From: Apteryx mantelli
Taxonomy: Eukaryota; Chordata; Aves; Apterygiformes; Apterygidae
DNA: 64,000 nt
Direction: 5' to 3'
NCBI RefSeq assembly: GCF_036417845.1
Contig: NW_027118693.1
Span: 3,730,001-3,794,000, forward strand
The translations under genes and the position numbers were made by a program. The notes beneath the pieces are model-generated. The model saw only the letters and a program-made list of their open reading frames with translations, made no database searches and was not told the DNA's origin. Shown piece after piece: positions 44,283 to 55,264 of the stretch (positions within the stretch are counted from its first letter, which is position 1; each line of letters begins with the position of its first letter).

Positions 44283-46495
44283 GAATCAAAGAAAAATGAG
44301 GTGAAATGCAGCAAAGCAGTTACTTACATTAATCTATGTGCAGGAAACACTATCAAGGGGAAATAGAAGGCCAGCAGAATTTCTGCAGACCATCATCTCC
44401 TTCCCTCTCCTCCCACAACCTTGAGAGAACAATCTGGCATGTCTCATTTCAAGGTTCTTGCAGAGCCTCTTTGAGTCAGCTGCTAATGCCGTTTGTTCTG
44501 ATGCACTGTGCTGCCAGACAGAAGTAAGCTCTGATTTTTTTTTCCTTTCAAGTAAAACCACCCTAAGCCCTTTGGTATTCCCTGAAGAATCACGGTCCCC
44601 TGTGCTTTCCTGAGATGCTCCTCAGCAGAGTCGGTCTGAGAGGGTGACAGGACATTAATTAAAATGATAGCTGGTACCCAGGTGACCTAATCCCTGCAGA
44701 AATGTAGATCCATTTTGTGAAGCAGTCTAAGAGAGAGAAGCACCAATCTTAAAAGGTGCTATCAAGAAATGTAATTTGTGAAAGCAGTTTCTGTGGAGCA
44801 TCATTCAACTTTTCGCAGAATGGATTTCTAAAGGAGAGGAGAGGAACAGATTCCTCCTCTCTAAGGGCAGAGGGAGGCTTGAGTGACAGACTGACATGTA
44901 GGCATCTTCATTGCAGACCTCTGGGAGCTCTTCAGGGGTGAGACATTGGTTCCTAAGGGCCACCTGACTATCTTCTACCCCTCCAAAAGGAAGTGTGAAC
45001 CTGAGGGTTCAGAGTGATAACTGCCAACATAATGCAGACCTCTCTTACCATCTTAATGCATCTAGGTTAGGACTAGGCACTTCTGAATTGTTCACCTAAA
45101 GTTCAGTGAGAGCAATCTCATCCATGGTGACACTGAGCAAGGCTTTCCCTTTCCCTGAGTACAGGCAGGCTCTTAGTCCACCTCCTTTGTACTCAGTGTG
45201 GACAGCCCCACCAGAGCACAAGCCTCTGCCCATAGGCTTGTTACTGAACTCCAGTGTTCCCAGGGGACTATTGGACCCTGTCTCTGTCTAAGCCGGGCTC
45301 TAGATCTCTTCTTGTTTCAACCCATTTCTTCATTTTCCAATACATCCAGGGGGTGCAGAGGAGTGGCTGGAGTAGCCCAGTGTCCCCTCAGTTTCCTCAC
45401 CAGTCTTTCAGGAAGCATGTCCCCATGTCGTTGTGTTTCCAGCTGATGTATCACCTCGTGTAGGGTTGATGCACAGAGACATTTGGCCAGTCTTCCTGCA
45501 TCTTGGGGTCCATTTTGACCACAGCACTTTGCTTGCAAAGGGTTTGTGTGAAGGATTTCTGAAAAATGTGTGCTATGAGTGATTGTCCATATGAACTATA
45601 TCCACCTGTCTCTAGTGAGTGTGGTCATGTACACCAGTCAGGGTGGCATTTTATCCACACTCAGCATTCCTCTATAATTGTGAGTTGAACAGAGAGCAGC
45701 TGTTCCTGGTGGGGGTCTCTGCTGGGCCAGTCTCCAACCACACCTGGAGCAATGCTCCAGATGTGACCCCGGTTGTGGGAGCATTTGGCACCACCACAGC
45801 TATCCCCTGGGGTCATGGCTGGTGCTGCTGGGTGGTGGGAAGCACCACCCACCACAGCTCACAGCTCTGGGTGCACAGGGGTGCACACAAGTGGTGCTGG
45901 GACCCCTCCTTCCCCATGGGACCAAACCAGGAGGACAAGGGGTCCAAAGGGCTCTGGGGAACCTGATGGGGAGACAGAAAGAGTGGAGGAGGCTTGGGAG
46001 AGCTGTTACTAGACAGAAGTGGGTGAGGAGCAGGAGGAGGGCCCGTGACACCCAAGGAAGTGACCAAGAGGTGGAGCTCAGTACTGAACTGATCAGCTAG
46101 GGTTTTCTTCATTGCTTTCACTGCCTGTAGAGCAAGTGTGAAGCTTTCATCACTGAGGCAACTGCTGTCCTTGTGCTTCAAATGGTTCCTGGAAACACGC
46201 CTGTTAGCTTTGAGCATGAATCGTCTTTCAACCAGAAGCTGGAAGCTTGACTTCCTGCTGCTCTGTGTACCCGGAGGCTGGCTCTAAGGTCTTCCAGGCC
46301 ATGTGTCTCTGCAGCAGGGGCTGGGGCTTGACCCAGAGAAAGTCATGGCATCTCCTTAGTCTCCCGTATGAGAAGAAAACTGCAGAGACACTGGCCTGCC
46401 AAGAGGACTTTGCTGCCCAACCAGAAGACCGTTTCCTGGAGGAGGAGAACCCTGTCAGGAGCTTACAAAGCTCTGTCCCATGCCCTTGGCTTCAG
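44283..46495. other. Unassigned sequence
   Basis: No gene or known repeat was recognised. Open frames near 45619-45966 and 45813-46217 overlap on opposite strands and lack family motifs. Confidence 0.3.
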
Positions 46496-47142
46496 GAGTG
46501 CACCCTCAGCAAGTTTGCTGATGATGCAGCACTGGGAGGAGTGGCTGATACACCAGATGGTTGCCCTGCCATTCGGAGTGATCTTGACAGGCTGGAGAAA
46601 AGGGCAAAGAGGAACCTCATGGAGTTCAGGAAAGGAAAATGCTAAGTCCTTCACCTAGGGAAGAATGACCCCATGCACCAGTACAGGCTGGGTGCCCCCC
46701 AGCTGGAGAGCAGCTCTGCAGAGAAGGACCTGGGGGTCCTGGTGAACACCAAGTTGACCGTGAGCCAGCAATGTGCCCTTGCAGCAAAAGCCAACGGTAT
46801 CCTGGGCTACCTTAGGAAGAGCATTGGCAGCAGGTCGAGGGAGGTGATCCTCCCCCTCTACTCAGCACTGCTGAGACCACATCTGGACTGGTGTGTCTAG
46901 TTCAGGGCTCCCCAGTACAGGAGACACGTGGACATATTGGAGCAAGTCCAGCAAAGGGCCACAAAGATGATTAAGGGACTGGAGCATGTCTCACATGCGG
47001 AAAGTCTGCGAGACCTGGAATTGTTTAGCCTGGAGAAGAAAAGGCTCAGAAAAGGCTCTTATCAAGGTTTATAAGCATCTGATGGGAGGGAGTAAAGAAG
47101 GTGGAGCCAGAATCTTCTCCGTGGTGCCCTGTGGCAGGACGA
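46496..47142 (+). pseudogene. CR1 ORF2 fragment, broken
   Basis: CR1 sequence starts at CTLSKFADD, just before the catalytic motif, here FADDAALGG, and continues through the C-terminal region: KDLGVLVNTKLTVSQQ, GYLRKSIGSRSREVILP, LEQVQQRATKMI. The frame is broken by a TAA at about 46642, a TAG at about 46897 and at least one indel near 47050. The 3' UTR is missing. This is an older copy than the one at 37-39 kb. Confidence 0.9.
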
Positions 47143-47289
47143 GAGGCCCTTGGAAGGAGGCACTCCATTCCCAGAGGGTACACCTCTGAGATAATGTGGC
47201 CTGAAGGCAACCTGCGCTGGAGCAGGGACACCCTGCATGAGCCCAGAACTATGGTCCGAGAGCATTTGCTCCATGACACATTGCTCACC

Positions 47290-48330
47290 AAAGTGAGGCT
47301 GAACAGCCTGTAGCTCCCCGGTTTGTCCTTGTGGCCTTTTCTGAGGATGGGCACAACAGCCCTTTTTCAGCTCACTGGGACCTTCCCTCATCTCCACAAC
47401 CTTTCAGAAATGATAGAGAGCAGCCTTGCTATGACAGCAGCCAGCTTTCTCAATGCCCTCTGATGCCACCCATCCAGTCCCTTAGTCTTTCATGGGCTGA
47501 GTTCTTGCGAGTAATCCCTCACTCAGACCTCATCCACTGCTGGTCACTTTTCCCCTCTGGAGTTCTGACTCTAGGTGCTACGACCCAGGAGACCTTCTTG
47601 GTGAAGACTGAAGCCAAGAATGCATTGAGTGCCTCAGATCTATCTACATCTGCTACTACTAGATTCCCTGCCCCGTTCAGCAGTGAGCCCACATTTTCCT
47701 TTGCATTCTTTTACTGCAGCTGAAGCAGTAGCAGCTCTTCTTCATGCTCTTGACATCCCTGCAAGTGTCAATCCTACGGGAGCTTTGGCTTCCCTAACAC
47801 CATCCCTACTTCACTGGACAAGATTTCTGAATTCCTCCTTTGCAGTTTCTCCCTCCTTCCCATTCCCATATGCTGCCTTATTGCACTGGAGCTCAGGCAT
47901 GAGTTTCCTCTTCAGCCAAGCTGGTCTCCTGAGATGTCTACTAGTTTAACTGAGTATCAGGATGGACCATTCTTGTGCTTGGTGGATGCTGTCCTAAAAG
48001 ACCTGCTGGCTCTCCCGAGCTACCCTGCCCTTCAGAGTTGCCTCCCCTTGTCTGTCCCATGGAAGAGCTCCATACATCTGAGCTGTGCCTTCACATAAAG
48101 GGCATCCCCCTCCTCATCTTCTGCCTTGGTCTCTCCTGAAGAACTTGTACCCTACTGTCGCAGCCCTCCAGTCGTGCGAGTGAACCCACCACATCTCAGT
48201 TATTCCAACCATGTGGCAGCCCTGTGACAGCTTGTGTGTCTCCAGTGCCTCCTGCTGTGCCCCAGGCTGCATGCACTTGTGTCTATTTGGGCTGTGCAGC
48301 CTCAGCTGTGGCACAAAGCACAGATTGGTC
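47290..48330 (-). mobile_element. CR1 ORF2 fragments, antisense, internally deleted
   Basis: On the minus strand, 48330-48000 encodes a decayed endonuclease start (VGITEMWWVHSHDW, then FFRRDQGRR, then an ALYV-like stretch). Bases 47660-47560 encode the NAFLASVFTKK-type segment, and 47350-47290 the RT entry (KGHKDKPGSYRLFSLT). The spacing between the first two is shorter than in an intact CR1, which implies an internal deletion. The copy faces the plus-strand CR1 at 46496-47142. Confidence 0.75.
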
Positions 48331-49800
48331 ATGGGGAAACCTGTGACCAAGGGCCAAGGACACTGTGTGTGCAATGGCCCCACTTCAGAGCAGAGACATG
48401 CTGGCATAGATAGCAGGTGGCAATGTAGTGGTGAAAGGAGGTTCCCACTGAGATGGCAAACTGTCTAGTACCCAAGGCCATGGTGAAACAGGGCTGGGCC
48501 GTGCAGGAATGGCAGGAGAGGGGGTTGCTGCCCAAGCTGAATCTGCAGCACCTTGAGGCCTGTGGCAAAGGAGAACCAATCTCCAGGCAGGACAAGGTGC
48601 CAATGAAGTCGTCCCTGAGCTGGGGCAGCCTGCAGCGACATGAGTGGAGACCTTGGTGTGATGTGCCTCCCATCTATGCAGCATGCTTGGATGTAGACGG
48701 TATGGACTGTGCCTAAATGCAGTGGTGGGATTCAGTTATTCGGGCAAAGGTAGGAAACCCGAGGTGCCCTGGGACACCTCCTGAGCAAACACTCCAAAGG
48801 GGCATGGTTTTCCTCTAGGTCCCATGCTGGATCTGCTAGAAACAGGGGGTTGTGCTGGACACCCCAGGCATCGGACAGGGCACCGCAGGCCTAATATTAT
48901 GTCACTGAATCGAGTGCCTGCACTGAAATACATCAGCTGTTTATAATGGAGGGATCTGCATGTTTCGCAGGTTCAGAGTGAGGGGACACCTAGCACTGTG
49001 AGGCTTCTACTGTTCAGATGACCAAGGAAATTCCCCACCTGGCCCCCACCTGATGCTCTAGAAGGATAGAGGTCTCATAGTTGCTCCATCAGAGCAAGCA
49101 GACACTGGAACATGCCTTGGACCACCTCTGTCTCTTAAAATTTCACCAAGTGTTAGTGGGTGACCAGCTGACTCCCACCCTTCATCTCCGCTGATTATAA
49201 TGGGAGCTTAGCCAAGGAGCTCGCATGCAGACATCTCTGTTGTGCTCACTTCAGCTTTGGCAAGGAGGATCCCACCTCCAGTGTTTTTGCAGAGCTCATG
49301 GGAGGGATCTTAGTCCCACTCCAGCCCAGGGGCTTTAAACCAGCAGGAGATGCCTAGATTGAATCAATACCTGCAGTGTGGGAAAATGAACTCCCATCTT
49401 GTCCCTGCCGAGGTGTCCTGCCTAGCTAAGAGATGGGAATAGGGGCATCTAGAGTGGGACATTTCCAACTCTCCTAGATAACCATCCTCTGATGAGACAA
49501 ACTGCAATACTCTAACTGGTCTCTCTCCATTGTTTAGAGAGGGATCATGGATGATTATTTTGGTCTGCCTCAGTGAACATTTCCCAGGAGCAGGGAGCAC
49601 AAGGGACAGAGAAAATCACACCTTCTGCTGGGCCTCAGCTCCTGAGCGGGGCCAGGCTTCTGGATGCAGGGAGTTCATGGCAACGGGGCAGCACTGCCGA
49701 GAGATAGCTGCGTCCAGGAGCAGCTCCTCTGCAAAGAGCGGCAGGGCTCCGGGCACTGCCTGCTCTTTCTGACATAAGATGAGACAAGACCGAGAGATGT
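48331..49800. other. Unassigned sequence
   Basis: No gene or known repeat was recognised. Several open frames overlap on both strands without motifs. Confidence 0.3.
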
Positions 49801-49871
49801 GAAAGGCAGCCTGGAGCGGGAAGACAGAGGAGAGCTCATTTGTGGGAGAAATCTTCACAGCCCTTTACACG
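49801..49871 (+). other. Possible 5' UTR exon end of the OR14-like gene
   Basis: A near-consensus donor (CACG/GTAAGT) begins at 49872. It is 2.6 kb upstream of the receptor coding exon and in the same orientation. Vertebrate olfactory receptor genes usually have one or two upstream non-coding exons. The left boundary of this exon is a guess and no transcript evidence is available. Confidence 0.25.
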
Positions 49872-50403
49872 GTAAGTCTCTGGCTGAAGGACAACACTCC
49901 TGAGGTTCCTGGCAGGGTCACTCTCCTGGCTTCTCCAGGGTGGAGGAGGAGGAGGAGATCATTCAGAGCAGGGATTCCCTCCCACACCATCACTGGGACA
50001 CGGCATCCAGCTGCCTTCTCCCAGGGACGCTGCAGGGGGGTGAAGCCAGGGTGTGCACACAGGTCTGCCCAGGGCTGTAATTCAGAGCAGTGTCCCTGCG
50101 CCCCTGGGTGCTGTGTGCCCAGGGCAGTGACTCTGCCACTTGCAAGGGTCAGCGCTCAGCCTGCCTGGACAACTCCCCACAGTGCTGCAGGGAGCAGCTC
50201 TGGGTACGAGGATGGACCCCCAGCAGGGCAGGTTCATTCCCCTGTTGAGAGAGTGCTGCGTGGGTCAGGACTGCTCACAGCTCCAGCTCTTGCACAGGAC
50301 CTTCAGAGGGGACTTTTCAAGAGGAAGGCAAACGCAGGGTTTTCCTGAAAGAGAAGCTAATTTCCTGAGATGGTGCTTTCAGTTTTCTGCTATCTGGCAA
50401 GGG

Positions 50404-50636
50404 AAAAATGGAAAGGGAGCTGTGAGCTTTGCACAAGGGACTGAGACTCATTAACAGTTTCAATGAGCAGTCAAGGGGTCTGCTAGGACCTTCTGAAAGT
50501 GCCTTCACCCGTCCCTTTGTCTATAGATAGCACCAGCTTCCCCTTTGCTGGCCTCATCAGGGTTTGTCTGACCTGCTGCTTAGCACCTGCAAATGTGGGG
50601 ATGTCCCTGGACAGTGCCCTGCCTGTGGGAGGTTTC
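50404..50636 (+). repeat. Inverted repeat, left arm
   Basis: This 233-bp arm has as its reverse complement a close match to 50869-51101. Shared words on the right arm's strand include GGCAGGGCACTGTCCAG, GGTCAGACAAACCCTGATGA and GAAACTGTTAATGAGTCTCA. The loop between the arms is about 232 bp. Confidence 0.92.
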
Positions 50637-50868
50637 TGCAGGGCCAAACTGAGAAAATCAAGGAAGGCGTCGGTGTTGCAGGGACTGACCATGACTTGCT
50701 CAAATCCATCCTCCTATGATGTTTCTGTTAGCAGTTCCCTCTCCTTCACTGCCCACCTCTGCTGCCTAGAGCTGTCCCTGCTGGGAGCTGTTTCTCTGTC
50801 CCAATGTCTTTTCCCGGTTGGTGCTCAGAGACCCCATTCCGACCTCTGTGTGCCCACTTCTGCCCTAC

Positions 50869-51101
50869 AGAGACCTCCCACAGGCAGGGCACTGTCCAGA
50901 GGCATCTCCATGCTTGCAGGTGCTAAGGAGCAGGTCAGACAAACCCTGATGAGGCCAGCAGAGGGGAAGCTGGTGTTGTCTGTAGACTAAGGGATGGGTG
51001 AAGGCACTTTCAGAAGGTCTTAGCAGACCCCTTGACTGCTCAGTGAAACTGTTAATGAGTCTCAGTCCCTCGTCCAGAGCTCACAGCTCCATTTCCATTT
51101 C
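50869..51101 (-). repeat. Inverted repeat, right arm
   Basis: Partner of 50404-50636. The similarity stops at both arm ends, so the two arms have equal length. Both lie in the presumed 5' intron of the OR14-like gene. Confidence 0.92.
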
Positions 51102-52461
51102 AGCTGCAGTTAAGGCGCCAGCCCTGTGGGTCCTCCATGGTGCTTTCTTCACGGCAGTGAGAAGCCTCAGTCCCCTTCCAACCTGTGAGGCTCCTGGCAA
51201 TGCATTTCATCAGGCTGCGGAATGAGCTGACTCTCTCTTAAGGAGAGTCCCTTTAGAGGACCTGTGACTGTTTCTCTTGGGTATCCTGTCAAGCTGCAAG
51301 CTGCCCTCCAGAAGAGCACAGCTTCACGGTAGCATTTCTGTGATATCTGAGAGTCCTTGGTCTGATCCTGGGAGAGAGAAACTTTGTCACACTCTTCATC
51401 ACTCTCTCCACCTCTGGGCTGAAAGAGCAGAATCTGCAAATCTCCACTGTGGAATTGAACTCCTCCACTCCCAGCTCAGTCCACTTTCTTTCTTAGAGGA
51501 TCTTGTGAGTGTGCTTCTCCTTTAGCTGGTGAGGTGCAAGCACAGGGCAGTGAGGGGAAAAACTCACTGACAGACCAGGTGCCGTGACCCTGTACAAAGT
51601 CACAGTGAGCCCTTTTTTCCTCTTGGGATGCACAAGTGCTCATGCTGAGAGCAACTGCAATGGCAAAGATTTCCACCCCGTCACACACTGTGCTCCCACA
51701 GTGAGATGGAGGTATTGAAAAACTAAATAAATATATGGTCAGACTCCTCCACTGAAGATCATTTTCTGGAAAAAATGGGTTTCAAAATGTTGAACTACCC
51801 TTCCACATCAGGGGTGGATGTAATCTGCTGCAGGATGTGTACATCAGAGCTAGTCACTTCCCGTTCCCCGTGCAGTGCCTGGAGGAAGGGTGCAGACGGT
51901 AAATTGGCATGAGGAGAGGGTCTATCTCCCTGGAGTGGAGACGTCTAGAAAGGATCAGGTCACCCCTTGCCTTCATTTGAGGGTTTCTCTGCCTTGCTGG
52001 AGTGGGAGCTGGTGTGAGTGATTCAGGTACAGGCACCTCTGCTCAAGAGGGTAAGGCTGGGGGAGATGAATGCCTCACAAGGATCTTCTCTTTCAGGAAC
52101 AGCTGGCATGAGGGCTGTACTCAGCTCTCATTATGGGGAAGAGAGATTATTCCCACTGGGTCACTGGACCAAGTCCCCTCACCCAGCTCATAGCGCCCAT
52201 CCCCAGGAATCCCACCACATAGTAGGGTCAGTTTGACACCTCCATTTACACCTTCGGCAGAGCAGAACTGACTCCTCTGGAGACCATGGGCAGAGGCCCC
52301 TGCTGCGCATGGCACACTCAGCCAGTGCAAACCAGAGCCCCAGAAAGGGAGCTGCACGAAGAGAGAGGAGAGAGGAAATGTGGGGGTTTCTATGAGAAAT
52401 GGAAGGGGTTGGGCTCCGAGAAGCCTGCTCTAACTTGTCACTGTCTTTTTCTCCTTGGACA
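51102..52461. other. Presumed 5' intron or flank of the OR14-like gene
   Basis: No gene is recognised. The stretch ends in a pyrimidine-rich acceptor (CTTTTTCTCCTTGGACAG) at 52461-52462, just before the receptor coding exon. Confidence 0.4.
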
Positions 52462-52485
52462 GTGCCTCATGCCCAGGGTGAGCAA

Positions 52486-53421
52486 ATGTCCAACAGCAGC
52501 TCCCTCAATGAGTTCCTCCTCCTGGCGTTCGCCAACACGCGGGAGCTGCAGCTCTTGCACTTCTCACTCTTCCTGGGCATCTACCTGGCTGCCCTCCTGG
52601 GCAACGGCCTCATCATCACAGCCATAGCCTGCGACCACCGCCTCCACACCCCCATGTACTTCTTCCTCCTCAACCTCTCCCTCCTCGACCTTGGCACCAT
52701 CTCTGCCACTGTCCCCAAATCCATGGCCAATTCCCTGAGCAACACCAGGGCCATTTCCTACTCAGGATGTGCTGCCCAGGTCTTTTTCTCCCTTTTCTTA
52801 TGCTCAGCAGAGTTTTATCTCCTCACCATCATGGCATATGACCGCTATGTTGCCATCTGCAGACCCCTGCACTACGGGACCCTCATGGGCAGCAGCGCTT
52901 GTGCCAAAATGGCAGCAGCTATCTGGGCCACTGGTTTTCTTAATGCTGTCCTGCACACTGCAAACACATTTTCAGTTACATTCTGCCAAGGCAATGTCGT
53001 AGAGCAGTTCTTCTGTGAAGTCCCCCAGATCCTCAAGCTCTCCTGCTCAGACTCCTACATCAGGGACACTGCGGCTCTTGTGATTAGCGCCTGGTTAGGC
53101 TTTGGGTGTTTTGTTTTTATTTTGCTGTCCTATGTGCAGGTCTTCACAGTCGTGCTGAGGATCCCTTCTGAGCAGGGCCGGCACAAAGCCTTTTCCATGT
53201 GCCTCCCGCACCTGGCTGTGGTCTCCCTCTTTGTCAGCACTACAGCATTTGCCTACCTGAAGCCCTCCTCCCTCTCCTCCCCAGCTCTGGATCTGGTGGT
53301 GGCTGTTCTGTACGCGGTGCTGCCTCCAGCTGTGAACCCCCTCATCTACAGCTTGAGGAACAAGGAGCTCAAGGAAGCACTGAGGAAACTGATTCAGCTG
53401 GTACTAGTTCAGCAGCAATAG
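52486..53421 (+). CDS. Olfactory receptor, OR14-like (avian gamma-c type)
   Basis: This is an intact odorant receptor of 311 residues in one exon, acting in the plasma membrane of olfactory neurons and coupling to the olfactory G protein. Motifs are NSS glycosylation (3-5), GN in TM1 (39-40), HTPMYFFLLNLS (54-65), MAYDRYVAIC (116-125), disulfide cysteines C95 and C177, KAFSMCLPH (234-242) and PAVNPLIYSLRN (281-292). Sequence character (ALLGNGLIITAIACDHRLH, the short C-terminus) fits the OR14 family that is greatly expanded in birds. The frame is open to 52399, but I chose the ATG at 52486 because a splice acceptor ends at 52462 and this start gives the standard N-terminus. The 233-bp inverted repeat lies upstream and a poly(A) signal downstream at 53733. 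Exact subfamily not determined. Confidence 0.95.
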   Translation: MSNSSSLNEFLLLAFANTRELQLLHFSLFLGIYLAALLGNGLIITAIACDHRLHTPMYFFLLNLSLLDLGTISATVPKSMANSLSNTRAISYSGCAAQVFFSLFLCSAEFYLLTIMAYDRYVAICRPLHYGTLMGSSACAKMAAAIWATGFLNAVLHTANTFSVTFCQGNVVEQFFCEVPQILKLSCSDSYIRDTAALVISAWLGFGCFVFILLSYVQVFTVVLRIPSEQGRHKAFSMCLPHLAVVSLFVSTTAFAYLKPSSLSSPALDLVVAVLYAVLPPAVNPLIYSLRNKELKEALRKLIQLVLVQQQ

Positions 53422-53732
53422 TTGCCTCTCCTCACAGTGATTTCCAATCTATCTCAGGCAACTCTTGCGGTTTGCGAGTTTTATCTGTGATAGTCATGTT
53501 TTTACACAAATATCTGAATTCATCCCATTTCTGCAGAAGCACAAACCCTGTCTGCTCCGCTGGCACTGCAAAGCAGCACTGCCAAACTGGGGCCCTGTGG
53601 GGAGCACAAGGGAGGGGAGCAAGGATGGCTGGCCAGGCCAGGATGGACACCCGCCACTTGGGGAGAGGCTCTCTGGGGAGCAGAGTTGTCTCTGGAGAAG
53701 AGGAAAGGAGCAATTGTGTGCTCGTGGTGAGG

Positions 53733-53738
53733 AATAAA
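53733..53738 (+). terminator. Poly(A) signal AATAAA for the OR14-like gene
   Basis: AATAAA lies 312 bases after the stop codon and is followed about 15 bases later by a GT-rich stretch (TCTGTGTTTGTC), as expected for a cleavage site. Confidence 0.6.
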
Positions 53739-54384
53739 TGAAAAGCTCTTTCTGTGTTTGTCATCTGAGGGCAGGATGCTCTGTCACTGGAGTTGCTTGA
53801 GGAGTCTCAGGGCCAGAACTCTTGTGCCGTCCTGAGGAGAGGGGCTGGCACTGAGTGGCTGCAGACAGTCCAGGTTAAGGATCTTCTGGAAATAAGAGTA
53901 GGGAAGACAGGGACTGACCGTCTTCAATTTCCTCGTGCCATTGCTGGCCCCCAGCCCTGGGGCTGATGCGGAGGCTGACACCCCTCTCTGCCCCCAGGAG
54001 CTGCTGTGCCCTTCAGGGGGCTGGGGCTGTTGTGTGAGTGCCGAGAACTCTGCAGCACCCTGTGACGGGCTCTGCTGCAGGGCTACCTCCAGCCTGGGCT
54101 GCTCTGCTGAGCTGGGGTGGGCTGGGGAGAGGGCAGGGGAGGTGGGGAGAGCCTGTGAGGGGCTGGGCTGGGCTGGAAAGGGCCCAGGAGAGGCAAAAGG
54201 CCAGCAGGCAGCTCCTGTGTATGCATGGGCAGTGCGGGAGCACACAGCTGTGTGCTGGCAGGGCAAGTGCAGGTCTCCTGGGAAAGGCACCAGGACGTGG
54301 AGGGTGCAGAAGGGAAGAGCCCAGGGTGTTGCCTGTGTTGCATGGACACCCCGGGGAAGCTGCGCCAGGACCATTGTCCCAGAT
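53739..54384. other. Unassigned GC-rich sequence
   Basis: G-rich purine runs (54120-54190) are present. Long overlapping open frames on both strands reflect base composition, not genes. Confidence 0.3.
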
Positions 54385-54835
54385 GCCTGTTGGGGGAAGC
54401 TCACAGCTATGGGCTGCAGGGCCCCCCTGAAGGAAGCTCACAGCTATGGGCTGCAGGGCACTGCTGGGAGAAGCATACAGCTCTGGGGGAGGGAAGGGAC
54501 TGCTGGGGGAAGCTCACAGCTATGGGAGGTCATGGCACCACTGGGGAAGCTCACAGATTTGGGAGTCAGGGCACTGCTGGGGGAAGTTCACAGCTATGGA
54601 GAGTCAGGGTACCCCTGGGGGGACCTCAAAGCTGTGGGGATGTTCAGGTCACTGCTGGGGGAAGCTCAGAGATATAAGGGGGTCAGGGCACTGCTGGGGG
54701 AAGTTCACACCTATGGAGGGTCAGGGTACCCCTGGGGGGAACTCAGAGCTGTGGGGATGTTCAGGTCACTGCTGGGGGAAGCTCAGAGCTATAAGGGGGT
54801 CAGGGCACTGCTGGGGGAAGCTCACCACCACCCAC
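54385..54835 (+). repeat. Minisatellite, about 39-bp unit with a 118-bp higher-order repeat
   Basis: Units containing CTGCTGGGGGAAGCTCA and CAGCTATGGG-GGTCAGGG recur about eleven times. From about 54563 the order becomes regular: the GGTCAGGGCACTGCTGGGGG word begins at about 54563, 54681 and 54799, exactly 118 bp apart, so three unit types form a higher-order repeat. The 118-bp length is not divisible by three, so the open frame across it is not a repeat protein. Confidence 0.92.
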
Positions 54836-55264
54836 TCAGGAAGCCCTGCTGGCCCTCCTGTGCCAGGAGAAGGGGTGCAGTTCTTTCTCCCCTTAGGACC
54901 CTTCCTGACTTCAACTGGGGGGTCCTGAACCCCTTTTGTGCTCCAGGGAAAGAGCCCCACAGAGGGGCACTCTGAGCACCTTGTTGCTAGTGAGAGGGCA
55001 GGGGTTGGGGGACTCTGAGGCAATGGGAAGGTGTCGAAGTGTCCTTGGGTGTGCAGGGTTTCCTGGGGGGTCCCTGAGGCCATAAAGGTGGCAGGGAGTG
55101 CAGGGGTGTCACTGAGGCCGTGGGGGTCTGGGGTCCATGGGGAGGAGACAGGCAGATGTCCAGGCTTTGCTAGGACCGGAACTAAAAACAAAGCCCAGCC
55201 AGGAGCAATGAGGGCCTGGAGGGACGAAAGAGGGAGAGGAGGCAAAGACAACTTGGCTGGGATA
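54836..55264. other. Unassigned GC-rich spacer between minisatellite and CR1
   Basis: No exon or repeat is recognised. Some GGGGTC-rich words may be remnants of the minisatellite. Confidence 0.3.

Noticed and set aside
53935..54975. 346-codon plus-strand open frame.
   Set aside because: Most of it is the 39-bp minisatellite read in shifting frames, and the rest has no recognisable domain.
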